Source: an uncultured Lachnospiraceae bacterium (GTDB lineage Bacteria > Bacillota > Clostridia > Lachnospirales > Lachnospiraceae). Taken from it: DNA of 61,213 nucleotides. The stretch spans positions 1 through 61,213 of the forward strand of contig CAMWCA010000014.1 in the NCBI GenBank assembly GCA_947172705.1, written 5' to 3'. Position 1 is the first letter of the stretch. Every line of letters starts with the position of its first letter. Below, one piece after another: positions 25,779 through 33,513 of the stretch. The notes beneath the pieces were generated by a model. That model was not told the origin of the DNA, did not search any database, and saw nothing but the letters and a program-made list of their open reading frames with translations. Both the position numbers and the translations under genes were made by a program.

Positions 25779-27590
25779 CTACAAAAAATCTTCCATCGCT
25801 TTTTTAAGTGTCGTATTTTCGTTCTTCCATCGCTCAAGTATAGTCTTCATTGTTCCCTGATTTTTGCATTGAACATAAAAACCTTCGAAATATGGAATCT
25901 GCGATACCGAAATTTTCCGTGCTGACAAATCTGTACAATACTTAATTGTATTTTCTTGCAACTGCTCGTTTAATGCACCCCATAACAAGAAAAATCTTAC
26001 TTTTTCTTTTTCATAACTATCATCACTAATCATATCTTGATATAAACCATCTAATATTTGATGTTGGTCAAAGACAGACATTTTATCAACAGACATTTTA
26101 GCCTGACTAAAAGCTAAGTCCGAATGTTTTGAGAGCCCTTCAAATATTTTCTTTGCCTCTTCACTCATTTTCTCAACACTCGTAAATATATTATCTTTAG
26201 CGGACGCTCGCATAAAATAAAAATAGTTTTCCAACTTTTCTTCTGTCAACATCGGCTTCGCCTTCATCCATTTTTTTACCCACAATTCATTTTTCCACGG
26301 ATCCAATGCACTTATTTTATCTTCCTGATCTGTTTCAAATCCTTCTAACTCTGTTTTTAGCATATCGTCACCCAGTAAATTAACCATTTTTCTAAATAAA
26401 GGTGTTTGAAAATACTCGACTTCCATTATCTTCGCCAAGACATTACTCTTCAACGTAACATTCTTATAGTCCGCCATTTTTTGTCGCATATCCAGTGTAT
26501 TTAGAAAACGTTTGCATTGCCGAGGATTTCCATTCAGCCCCTGAGTCAATATCCCCGATAGTTGCTTCGATAAGACTAAGCTATCATTTAATCTTGTAGC
26601 AATTTTTTCATTATACTCCCTCAGAATTTCCATTGTTATAGAAAACTCTAATGGATTCTGTTTTCTCTTTGCTTGCAAAAATTTCAATAAACCATCAAAT
26701 TCTGTTTCATTCAACTCATTTTCCGATAACAAGCACATTATATAAAATTCTGTTTCATCCTTATTCATACACGGTATTCTTATAGGATACTGGATAAGCT
26801 TTTCTTGATATTCTTTTCCAATATCCATATTAATGCCTTCAATATCATCAAATTTTGATCTGATTGCGTATGTAACGTGTCTCTCATCAGCACCTATAAC
26901 AAAAGACACTTTCCCATAGAATAAGAAGAGTCTCATTGCTTCTAGTGTATCTAATATAGTTGACGGATTACATCTATCCAATTCATCAACAAATATTACT
27001 AATTTTTTTATACCTGCTTCTTTTATTAATTCTGCAAACTTTTCTCTAAACTCCCGTATATCCTCACGAATTTCTTTATAGCTCAATTTATCTTTTATTG
27101 CTTGAATCATAGATTCTTCATCAACATCTTCAACCACTTTTTTAGCTTTCTTTGTAATTTCTTTTATTGTCAAATTAGTAATAGCACCGAGACCGCCTGT
27201 AACTGCCATATCTATGCCGAATTTTATTCCACCTTTTATAACTTTAAATTTATCAATACTATCATACAAGGCTTTTATTATTATTTTTGCTGTCCCAGAC
27301 AAATCACGACCTTCTTTTATTCCATCTAAAATAGACGCTAAAATAGCAGCTTTGGCATCATCATAACTCTCATATAACCAAGCATTAAAAAGTAAACATA
27401 TAGTTCCATCCTTTTGCTCTTCCAATTGTCGCTTACACATATGCATCAAGCTTGATTTTCCACTCCCCCAGTCTCCATACAAACCAATACATGAAGGCAA
27501 CAACTTCTCGTCATTTATTGTGTCCTTCATAATTTCGATAATATATGAAAAATCTAAGAAATCAATTTCTGTTTCGCTATCTTTCCACAT
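25779..27590 (-). CDS. qatA: Qat anti-phage system KAP-type ATPase QatA
   Basis: KAP-family P-loop NTPase of 603 residues. Walker A is GLYGDWGSGKSSLMHM (about residue 43), and Walker B is KKLVIFVDELDRCNP followed by TILDTLEAMRLF. A hydrophobic stretch between them (FGIDMAVTGGLGAITNLTI) is where membrane-associated KAP proteins carry their helices, but it is short here. It is the first gene of qatABCD; the start has GAGGGG about eight nt upstream. In the island this operon would confer phage resistance. Confidence 0.9.
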   Translation of the reverse strand: MWKDSETEIDFLDFSYIIEIMKDTINDEKLLPSCIGLYGDWGSGKSSLMHMCKRQLEEQKDGTICLLFNAWLYESYDDAKAAILASILDGIKEGRDLSGTAKIIIKALYDSIDKFKVIKGGIKFGIDMAVTGGLGAITNLTIKEITKKAKKVVEDVDEESMIQAIKDKLSYKEIREDIREFREKFAELIKEAGIKKLVIFVDELDRCNPSTILDTLEAMRLFLFYGKVSFVIGADERHVTYAIRSKFDDIEGINMDIGKEYQEKLIQYPIRIPCMNKDETEFYIMCLLSENELNETEFDGLLKFLQAKRKQNPLEFSITMEILREYNEKIATRLNDSLVLSKQLSGILTQGLNGNPRQCKRFLNTLDMRQKMADYKNVTLKSNVLAKIMEVEYFQTPLFRKMVNLLGDDMLKTELEGFETDQEDKISALDPWKNELWVKKWMKAKPMLTEEKLENYFYFMRASAKDNIFTSVEKMSEEAKKIFEGLSKHSDLAFSQAKMSVDKMSVFDQHQILDGLYQDMISDDSYEKEKVRFFLLWGALNEQLQENTIKYCTDLSARKISVSQIPYFEGFYVQCKNQGTMKTILERWKNENTTLKKAMEDFL

Positions 27591-27872
27591 TTGTAAAACC
27601 CCTCTTTCTTATATCAAAAGGAATGTCATCTCATTGTTACTTCCTTCTTTTTATTATAAATTTGTATATTCTAAATTACTTTTCAATTGAAGTAATATCT
27701 GGCAATTATCCCGTCTTGTTGGGTACAGTTCTATAATCTGTCTAACAAAAGCTCTCAGATTTTTTCATAGTATTAAATTTTTTCCCGACATTACTCAAGC
27801 CACAACCAATCATCAATTGTACTGTATCATATATTACTCTCTAATGATACAAATCTCATAGTTATTTAAAAT
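27591..27872. other. AT-rich gap upstream of qatA
   Basis: About 280 bp of AT-rich DNA between the qatA start and the decayed immunity-like gene. It must contain the qatA promoter, but no pair of boxes with good spacing stands out, and I see no gene or clear repeat. Confidence 0.5.
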
Positions 27873-28153
27873 TTAAAATTGCTTTAATACCAATTGTAGA
27901 TCCTTTATTATCCATGAATTTTCTTCATACCATCCGGTATACACATTATAACAATAAGCTAAACCTGTCCACCCTTGCTCATCCGGAAGCATTAATCTCA
28001 TTATTTGATCAAAATAACCTTCCCATATAATAAGAATCTCTTTGTCATTTTTTTACAAACAAACTAAATTTCTATATCCGCGATAATATTTTTTATTCAC
28101 TACTCCCATATTTTTCCTGCCAAGTCATTTAATTGTTGCGAATAATTATGCAT
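27873..28153 (-). pseudogene. Decayed immunity-like gene downstream of the toxin locus
   Basis: Start MHNYSQQLNDLAGKIWE at 28153, then a frame shift and an in-frame TAA, then a clean C-terminal stretch with WEGYFDQIMRLMLPDEQGW and CYNVYTGWYEENSW ending at 27873. Joined across two lesions this gives about 93 residues. A short tail ending SSEGEEYYA stops inside ATGCATAA at the start of this gene, the spacing expected of a toxin tail followed by its immunity gene. The sequence resembles small immunity proteins in general, but I cannot name a family. Confidence 0.6.
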
Positions 28154-28212
28154 AATATTCTTCACCCTCTGAACTATCAACCTTTAAGCCATTGTCTGCC
28201 TTATAACTTGTA

Positions 28213-28908
28213 TTATAAAAGATTTTTTATAATCTCATCACTCATAATTTTTACGGCATTTTCCGGATAACCCATATCACTGTATGGAATAGTATAAATC
28301 ACTTTTCCATTCAATAGAAACTTCAGTGTATATCTATCTTCTTTCTGATCAATCTGGGTACTGACCCGCGTGCTCTTTCTAATAAATCGGTCAGTGATTT
28401 TACTCCTTGGCACAGACCAACTCGAATTATAATATTCAATAATTAATGTATCGTACTCTGTTGGAAATTCAGGTTTAAGGGTTTCTCCTGCTGTGATTTC
28501 AAAATAATATTGATCATACTGCTTAAGCATGATCCCCTTTTCTACCAATTGCTCACATGTTGCCTTCAATATGTTTCCATCATAATACTCAGCATATGGT
28601 TTATTATTTTTCTTCAATGTCATTGAAACTTTCCATGGGTTAATGCCGCACCATCTACTTCTATACCCAAAATCCCAATCCCAAAATCTTTCTTTACTGA
28701 ATGCAGTACACCCTTTACCATGGAATTGATAACTAACGCCTTCCACCTCAAATTCCATCTTTTTACAGCTTGACCTGTACTTAAAAAAATCATATTTATT
28801 TCTCAAATTCAGATTTTCAGAATAATTAATACCTCTTATCAAAAGATTACATACATCCTCTATGTCCCCAATATATTCCTTCAAAACAACCTGTAAATTC
28901 TCTTCCAT
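28213..28908 (-). CDS. Candidate immunity protein for the adjacent polymorphic toxin
   Basis: 231 cytoplasmic residues with no signal peptide or membrane helix and no recognised domain. It is rich in aromatic residues (FWDWDFGYRSRWCGINPW, YYNSSWSVPRSK). The ATG at 28908 has AGGGAG six nt upstream; a TTG at 28938 would overlap the toxin. Immediate position behind the toxin gene and the lack of other function suggest that it binds and neutralises the toxin tip. This assignment rests on position alone. Confidence 0.65.
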   Translation of the reverse strand: MEENLQVVLKEYIGDIEDVCNLLIRGINYSENLNLRNKYDFFKYRSSCKKMEFEVEGVSYQFHGKGCTAFSKERFWDWDFGYRSRWCGINPWKVSMTLKKNNKPYAEYYDGNILKATCEQLVEKGIMLKQYDQYYFEITAGETLKPEFPTEYDTLIIEYYNSSWSVPRSKITDRFIRKSTRVSTQIDQKEDRYTLKFLLNGKVIYTIPYSDMGYPENAVKIMSDEIIKNLL

Positions 28909-28934
28909 AGTTCTCTCCCTTGACCTCCTTAATA

Positions 28935-30275
28935 TCAATTGCTTATTTCTGCTGCATCCAGCAATTCTTGTATTGATCTATAGTAAGTTCCATCAGGAAG
29001 AATCCTTCCTAGCTGCGAACTATGCAAATACTTGATAGGTACTCTATCATATCCCAACTGGCGAAATGCTTCTAATCTATGATGCCCGTCAACAACCAAC
29101 GCCTGTCCATTATGTACTCTTATTTCAATTGGGGGAACTGAGTTTGGACCATTATGCACAATTGACTCCTTTATTGAAGAAACACGTTCTGGATCAATAT
29201 AAGGTTGTGTCTTTTGCAATTTATTAATATCATAACTATTGCCATTTATCTGCGTAGATGGATTCATTGTTGAACCACCTTCACATTTACCAGCATTCCC
29301 CTTTCTTCCAAATATTCTTTCTTTTATCTTATTCCATTTCTCACTCCCCTTTCCTCTCTTCTTAACTGCACCTCCCGGCGCCGTAGCATAATACACCACG
29401 CAACCATAACCAAACTCCATAAACATCTCTGCTGCCGGTCGCATAATCTTTTTATGCTCTTCTGGAAATCTAGCAACAGGATCTGTTCTGATCTTCTCCG
29501 CTGTCTGTTCACAATCTACTCGCAGCATCTGGATCATCTGCGCGTTCAGTAAATGCGGGTCCCATCCCGGAGTATCATACATCCCCGTGGCAACGCCTCT
29601 TTCTTCCAGCACCGTTAAATATCCTTCCGGTTTTGATGCATCACACCCTGGCAGCAACAAGTCCATTAAAATCCGGAGAACATTGCTTTCCAGATTATCC
29701 GGAACAATCAAGGTTCCTATATGGATCTCTCCTCCATTCTTTTCCACACAGTCTTCCAGAAAGTTGATTGCATCCTTGTACATGTCCCCATCTAAGTACA
29801 GGCTGCCTCCTGCATTCGTGATGATCTCCACCAGCCCGGGGTATTTCTGCTCTATCCCATACAACTGCCTTGCTTCTTCTATCCACTTTCCTGCTATTAC
29901 GCCGTCCTGCCCTGATGTGACTGCTTCTATCCCAACGCCGCATTTCTTGCACATCAATATAGAATCAGTGGTAATAACCTCTTCTCCCTCTATCTGCAAC
30001 TCCTGCGGAGTCAGATTTTCCCACTTCTCCTCCAAGTCCATAAATTCTGCACAGGAAAACCCTTCCTTGCAATCTCCGAAAGGAAAAATGTTTTCCCATG
30101 CGTTGCTATCCTTCACACATCCGCAAGGCATCTCATTTATAGCCATTTCTCTTAAAGGCGGTAATAAAAAGCTATGCTTTGACCCATACGGGCATTTAAG
30201 CTCGGCTCCTAACACCAACAGCTGCGCCGGTCCCTTTTCTTTTCCCCACCCAAATAAACTTGAAAGGAAATCCAC
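28935..30275 (-). CDS. Polymorphic toxin: PAAR-like DUF4280 head with ParB-fold C-terminal domain
   Basis: 446 residues. The GTG start has an ideal AAAGGAGGTG site. Residues about 17-125 are a DUF4280/PAAR-like domain (LLVLGAELKCPYGSKHSF, CGCVKDSNAWENIFPFGDC, TTDSILMCKKCGVGIEAVTS) that would cap a contractile-injection spike. The middle (about 130-310) is a pre-toxin region. After a variable linker, the last about 90 residues form a ParB/sulfiredoxin-like fold (YIDPERVSSIKESI, PPIEIRVHNGQALVVDGHHRLEAFRQLGYDRVPI), likely the toxic nuclease tip. No signal peptide is present, so export needs a dedicated machine not seen in this window. Confidence 0.85.
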   Translation of the reverse strand: MDFLSSLFGWGKEKGPAQLLVLGAELKCPYGSKHSFLLPPLREMAINEMPCGCVKDSNAWENIFPFGDCKEGFSCAEFMDLEEKWENLTPQELQIEGEEVITTDSILMCKKCGVGIEAVTSGQDGVIAGKWIEEARQLYGIEQKYPGLVEIITNAGGSLYLDGDMYKDAINFLEDCVEKNGGEIHIGTLIVPDNLESNVLRILMDLLLPGCDASKPEGYLTVLEERGVATGMYDTPGWDPHLLNAQMIQMLRVDCEQTAEKIRTDPVARFPEEHKKIMRPAAEMFMEFGYGCVVYYATAPGGAVKKRGKGSEKWNKIKERIFGRKGNAGKCEGGSTMNPSTQINGNSYDINKLQKTQPYIDPERVSSIKESIVHNGPNSVPPIEIRVHNGQALVVDGHHRLEAFRQLGYDRVPIKYLHSSQLGRILPDGTYYRSIQELLDAAEISN

Positions 30276-30430
30276 GATCCCACCTCCTTTATCTTATCAT
30301 ATACTCATCCATTTCAATACCCCTTATCTCGGGTTACTTTGCAACTATTTCATATTTTACCAACAGAACTTTTTGTTGTCATGGAGCTATAGGTAACGAA
30401 CGACGTGTGTTTTATGCACCAGCTTATCGC

Positions 30431-30563
30431 AATAAAAATACCCCTTCCTGATAAGATTGTGCCATCCCAATTCTTACCGAAAAAGAGGTATCCCCATTTA
30501 CACAGGCTTTTCTGCCGCATCCCGGCAGAATTTTTTCCGCCCTGCCCGCCTGCACCTGCCTAA
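30431..30563 (-). pseudogene. Decayed duplicate of the sigF 3' end and terminator
   Basis: On the minus strand the end of this block reads like the last about 17 codons of sigF (QVQ..., then a run equivalent to EKKILLGMRQK with substitutions and a one-base shift). It continues into the same downstream hairpin (GATACCTCTT / AAGGGGTATT with T-run) seen after sigF at 31757-31820. Identity is about 75%, so the copy is old. With the intact copy it brackets the GNAT and TetR genes as a direct repeat. Confidence 0.75.
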
Positions 30564-30566
30564 TTT

Positions 30567-31091
30567 TTATAAAGTAAATCTATAAATATCCGCCATCTCA
30601 TTTTCAAAAGAAAAACTCCTTTCATATACACCGCTATTCTTTCGTATCACTTTTATTGATGCCATATTTTCTTTTTCCACGGATATATGAAGCTCCTTCA
30701 TTCCCGCTTCTTTAGCTGCTTGAAGTAGTTTACATAACATCTCCGTTGCATACCCCTTCTTTCTTTCAGACGGGCGTACGCTATATCCGCAATTTCCCAG
30801 ATCTTTCAAAAAATCATTCAATGTGTGCCTTAAATCGATGATTCCAATTATCTTATCGTCACCTTTTCTGATTGCAAAAAATGTGTCTGTAACCACCCAA
30901 TTTTCATTTACCGTTTTGGGATCGGTGTTCCGCGTCACAGCGGACAGCCATTCCTCATAGCTTTCCGTCTTATCAAAAAGTTCGCTTCCATAGATAATTT
31001 TTTCTCCATATTGAAAGTGCTCCTGACGATATGCAAGGGCTTCTTCCTTCAGTTCTAAAGTTGGTCTTACCAAAATAATATCATTTTCCAT
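30567..31091 (-). CDS. GNAT acetyltransferase, RimJ-like
   Basis: 174-residue GNAT protein with IILVRPTLELKEEALAYRQE, KIIGIIDLRHTLNDFLKDLGNCGYSVRPSERKKGYATEML (acetyl-CoA loop) and ELHISVEKENMASIKVIRKN, the RimJ/RimL-like pattern in which a residue follows N-x-x-S. The substrate is unknown. It overlaps the 3' end of the TetR gene by 11 bp, so it is probably the regulated member of a TetR-GNAT operon. Confidence 0.88.
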   Translation of the reverse strand: MENDIILVRPTLELKEEALAYRQEHFQYGEKIIYGSELFDKTESYEEWLSAVTRNTDPKTVNENWVVTDTFFAIRKGDDKIIGIIDLRHTLNDFLKDLGNCGYSVRPSERKKGYATEMLCKLLQAAKEAGMKELHISVEKENMASIKVIRKNSGVYERSFSFENEMADIYRFTL

Positions 31092-31680
31092 ATTGAATCT
31101 CCTCCAGCAATAAAAACCTTTTTATTTCATCCATTATTTGAGCGGGAATATTATGATCCATTTTCATCAGCCTGCTGTACATTCGCACTCCCTGATATGC
31201 AAATACAATTACATTGAAAACAGCTTCCGGATTGACAGAATTAAATTCTTTCCTGCTTATTCCATAGTTGATCAGTTCTACCCATGTTGATTTTGAAATC
31301 TCATACTGCTTTTTTACAGAATTATCCTCTTTAGAAATTGCCGGATTGCTGTAAAACTCATAAATAGCAAGGCTAAGAGAATTTTCGTAATCATTCATTT
31401 CGCTCACATATCTTGAAAGAAGTTCCTCCAATATTCGGGCAGCCGAAATGCGCTGCTCAATTTTGGCAAATACTTCATTTTTCTGCTGATCGGAAAAAGC
31501 ATTCACAATTTCCAGAAAAATCTGTTCGGTACTTTCATAATGGCGGTACAACCCTCCACGGCTAAGCCCTGTCCGTTCACAGATATCTTTCATTGTAACT
31601 TCCTTAAATCCCTTTTCCGCAAACAGCCGATACGCATTTTCCCTGATCTCCTGTTTCGTCTTTTCTCCTTTCAATCCCAT
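31081..31680 (-). CDS. TetR-family transcriptional regulator
   Basis: 199 residues. The N-terminal HTH is at about residues 8-55 (TKQEIRENAYRLFAEKGFKEVTMKDICERTGLSRGGLYRHYES), and the C-terminal ligand and dimer domain is all-alpha. The ATG at 31680 has GAGGTGA seven nt upstream and gives the normal family length; a start at 31707 would put extra residues before the HTH. It likely represses its own promoter, where a palindrome covers the start point, and the cotranscribed acetyltransferase. The ligand is unknown. Confidence 0.9.
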   Translation of the reverse strand: MGLKGEKTKQEIRENAYRLFAEKGFKEVTMKDICERTGLSRGGLYRHYESTEQIFLEIVNAFSDQQKNEVFAKIEQRISAARILEELLSRYVSEMNDYENSLSLAIYEFYSNPAISKEDNSVKKQYEISKSTWVELINYGISRKEFNSVNPEAVFNVIVFAYQGVRMYSRLMKMDHNIPAQIMDEIKRFLLLEEIQYGK

Positions 31681-31702
31681 GTTATCACCTCTTTTATTTT
31701 GC

Positions 31703-31749
31703 GACATTTATGTCTCTTTTATTATGCGTCACGTGCGTCGCTTTGTCAA
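31703..31749 (-). promoter_or_regulatory. TetR-GNAT operon promoter with palindromic operator
   Basis: On the minus strand, TTGACA (31744-31749) and CATAAT (31721-31726) are spaced 17 bp. Seven bp further is the palindrome GACATTTATGTC (31703-31714), placed at the transcription start, a usual TetR autorepression site. Confidence 0.75.
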
Positions 31750-31756
31750 GAGTAAA

Positions 31757-31820
31757 TATAAAAATACCCCTTTTCTAATAAGATTGCCCTTTCCAATCCC
31801 TGTCAAAAAAGAGGTATTTC
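31757..31820 (-). terminator. sigF operon terminator
   Basis: On the minus strand, AAATACCTCTTTT pairs with AAAAGGGGTATTT (including G-T pairs) across a loop of about 30 nt and is followed by T-rich sequence. It begins just after the sigF stop. The same hairpin is repeated at 30431-30490. Confidence 0.6.
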
Positions 31821-31823
31821 AAT

Positions 31824-32555
31824 TCACCCAGATTCTTCCACCATCTTCTGCCGCATTCCCAGCAGAATCTTTTTCTCCAGCCTGCTCACCTGCACCTGGC
31901 TGATCCCCAGCGCCTTCGCCACCTCCGTCTGTGTCTTGTCCTGGTAATATCTCAGCTTGATCAGCGTCTGTTCCTTTTGTGAGAGATCGCTGATCAGCTG
32001 CCGTACCACCAGATGATTTAAAATCGCTTCCTGTTCGCTTTGCTTCTCATCGGCAAGCTGATCCACCATAAAAATCTCGTTTCCATCATTCTGGTAAACG
32101 GATTTATAGATAGACTCCACCTGCACATTGGCTTCCATGGCAAGCACCACCTCTTCCACAGAAAGCGCCGCCTCCCCGGCAACCTCCAAAAGCGTTGGCT
32201 CCCGGTTCATCTGGCTGCTAAGCCTTTCCCTTGCATACTTTACCCGCATTCCATTTTCCTTCAGGGTTCTGGAAACCTTCACCATACCGTCGTCCCTGAT
32301 AAACCGTTTGATCTCTCCTGTGATCAGGGGAACCGCATAGGTGGAAAACTTCACGTCGTAGCCTGTATTAAACTTATCTATGGATTTAATCAACCCAATC
32401 ACGCCAATCTGAAACAGATCCTCAGGATCATACCCTCTTCCCACAAAGCGTTTCACAATGTGGCGAACCAGTCCCAGATTCTGCTCTATCAGTACCTCTC
32501 TTGCTTCCTTTTCTCCTGCCTGTGCCTTTTCGATCAGTACCGCATTTTCTGTCAT
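31824..32555 (-). CDS. sigF: Sporulation sigma factor SigF (SpoIIAC)
   Basis: Forespore-specific sigma-70 factor of 243 residues. Region 2 is LVRHIVKRFVGRGYDPEDLFQIGVIGLIKSIDKFN with KFSTYAVPLITGEIKRFIRDD. Region 3 follows, and region 4 is EQTLIKLRYYQDKTQTEVAKALGISQVQVSRLEKKI. I call it SigF rather than SigG because it directly follows spoIIAA and spoIIAB. It would direct the first forespore gene set after asymmetric division and is held inactive by SpoIIAB. A decayed copy of its 3' end lies at 30431-30563. Confidence 0.96.
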   Translation of the reverse strand: MTENAVLIEKAQAGEKEAREVLIEQNLGLVRHIVKRFVGRGYDPEDLFQIGVIGLIKSIDKFNTGYDVKFSTYAVPLITGEIKRFIRDDGMVKVSRTLKENGMRVKYARERLSSQMNREPTLLEVAGEAALSVEEVVLAMEANVQVESIYKSVYQNDGNEIFMVDQLADEKQSEQEAILNHLVVRQLISDLSQKEQTLIKLRYYQDKTQTEVAKALGISQVQVSRLEKKILLGMRQKMVEESG

Positions 32556-32558
32556 AGG

Positions 32559-33077
32559 TCATTCCTCTTGTCTGATCCATGACGTAATTCCCAATTTTTT
32601 CTTCATTCGTACCGTTGTGCCGCATCCCGGTTCTGAAAGCACCTCCAGATCATCCATAAACGCCTCCATAAACGCGAAACCCATGCCGGATCGGTCCATT
32701 TCCGGCTTGGTGGTAAAAAGAGGTTCCATTGCCTGGTCGATGTCTTCGATCCCTTTTCCCGTATCCCTGACCTCTACCTGTAACACATCCTCCTCTATGA
32801 TACAGTGTAAATACACCTGCTCCCGTTCCTCCGACTGATTCCCCTGGGTGTACTCTCTGTCATAGCCATGAATAATGGCATTGGTAACCGCCTCCGAAAC
32901 CGCTGTTTTAATATCCGAAACCTCCTCAAGGGTGGGATTTAAAGGGGTGACAAAGGCTGCTACCGCAACTCTTGCGAACGCCTCGTTCACAGAGACCGCA
33001 TCAAATGACATTTTCATCTCATTTCGCAAAACCGTATAATTTTCAGTTCTTCCTCGCATTTTATGCCCTGCTTCCAT
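32559..33077 (-). CDS. spoIIAB: Anti-sigma F factor SpoIIAB
   Basis: GHKL-type serine kinase and anti-sigma factor of 172 residues. The N-box is DIKTAVSEAVTNAIIHGYDRE, the G1 box is VEVRDTGKGIEDIDQA, and the end is SGMGFAFMEAFMDDLEVLSEPGCGT. It binds SigF with ATP and phosphorylates SpoIIAA. It is somewhat longer than typical SpoIIAB, with an N-terminal extension and a C-terminal tail (LGITSWIRQEE). It lies 12 bp after spoIIAA and 3 bp before sigF. Confidence 0.96.
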   Translation of the reverse strand: MEAGHKMRGRTENYTVLRNEMKMSFDAVSVNEAFARVAVAAFVTPLNPTLEEVSDIKTAVSEAVTNAIIHGYDREYTQGNQSEEREQVYLHCIIEEDVLQVEVRDTGKGIEDIDQAMEPLFTTKPEMDRSGMGFAFMEAFMDDLEVLSEPGCGTTVRMKKKLGITSWIRQEE

Positions 33078-33089
33078 TTTCTTTTCCTT

Positions 33090-33398
33090 TCACTCCATAA
33101 TTTCTATAACTTTATGTAAACCACATATCATCAGTGTCCTTTTAATTCTCATATCCGTGTTAATGGCAAACACCTTTCCGCCAAAATAGGATATTTTCTT
33201 GTATCTTCCAATGATAATGCCAATTCCGGAGCTATCCATAAAACGAGTATCCTCAAAATCAAACACCACGTTTCCCACTCCTTCCCGCATAATATATTCA
33301 TCTGCAGTTTTACTTATGTAAACTGATTTGTGATGATCTACCTCCTCCGGCATTCTGACCATCAGGTAATTGTCAATTACCTTAAAATTCTCTTCCAT
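33090..33398 (-). CDS. spoIIAA: Anti-anti-sigma factor SpoIIAA
   Basis: STAS-domain protein of 102 residues. FDFEDTRFMDSSGIGIIIGRYKK carries the Ser that SpoIIAB phosphorylates. Dephosphorylated SpoIIAA frees SigF from SpoIIAB. It is first in the spoIIA operon and has AAAGGGGAAA upstream of its ATG. In Bacillus this operon is driven by SigH; I could not place a convincing SigH promoter in the 115 bp before it. Confidence 0.95.
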   Translation of the reverse strand: MEENFKVIDNYLMVRMPEEVDHHKSVYISKTADEYIMREGVGNVVFDFEDTRFMDSSGIGIIIGRYKKISYFGGKVFAINTDMRIKRTLMICGLHKVIEIME

Positions 33399-33453
33399 AC
33401 TATTTCCCCTTTCCCAACAAACGCCTTCACGCTGTGCGTTCCGGCTTATTGTT

Positions 33454-33490
33454 TAAAAAAAAGAGAACAAACCAATGTTTGTCCTCTTTT
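33454..33490 (-). terminator. Rho-independent terminator of the TPR protein gene
   Basis: On the minus strand, AGAGGACAAAC and GTTTGTTCTCT form an 11-bp stem (one G-T pair) with loop ATTG, followed by eight T. It separates the TPR gene from the spoIIA operon. Confidence 0.9.
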
Positions 33491-33513
33491 GTATGATCCT
33501 TATTTCATTTTTA

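Noticed and set aside
30431..31905. Active integrative element between sigF direct repeats
   Set aside because: Repeats are only about 75% identical and no integrase is present; at most an old integration scar.
31824..32555. Calling the sporulation sigma factor SigG
   Set aside because: It follows spoIIAA and spoIIAB directly, the conserved setting of sigF.
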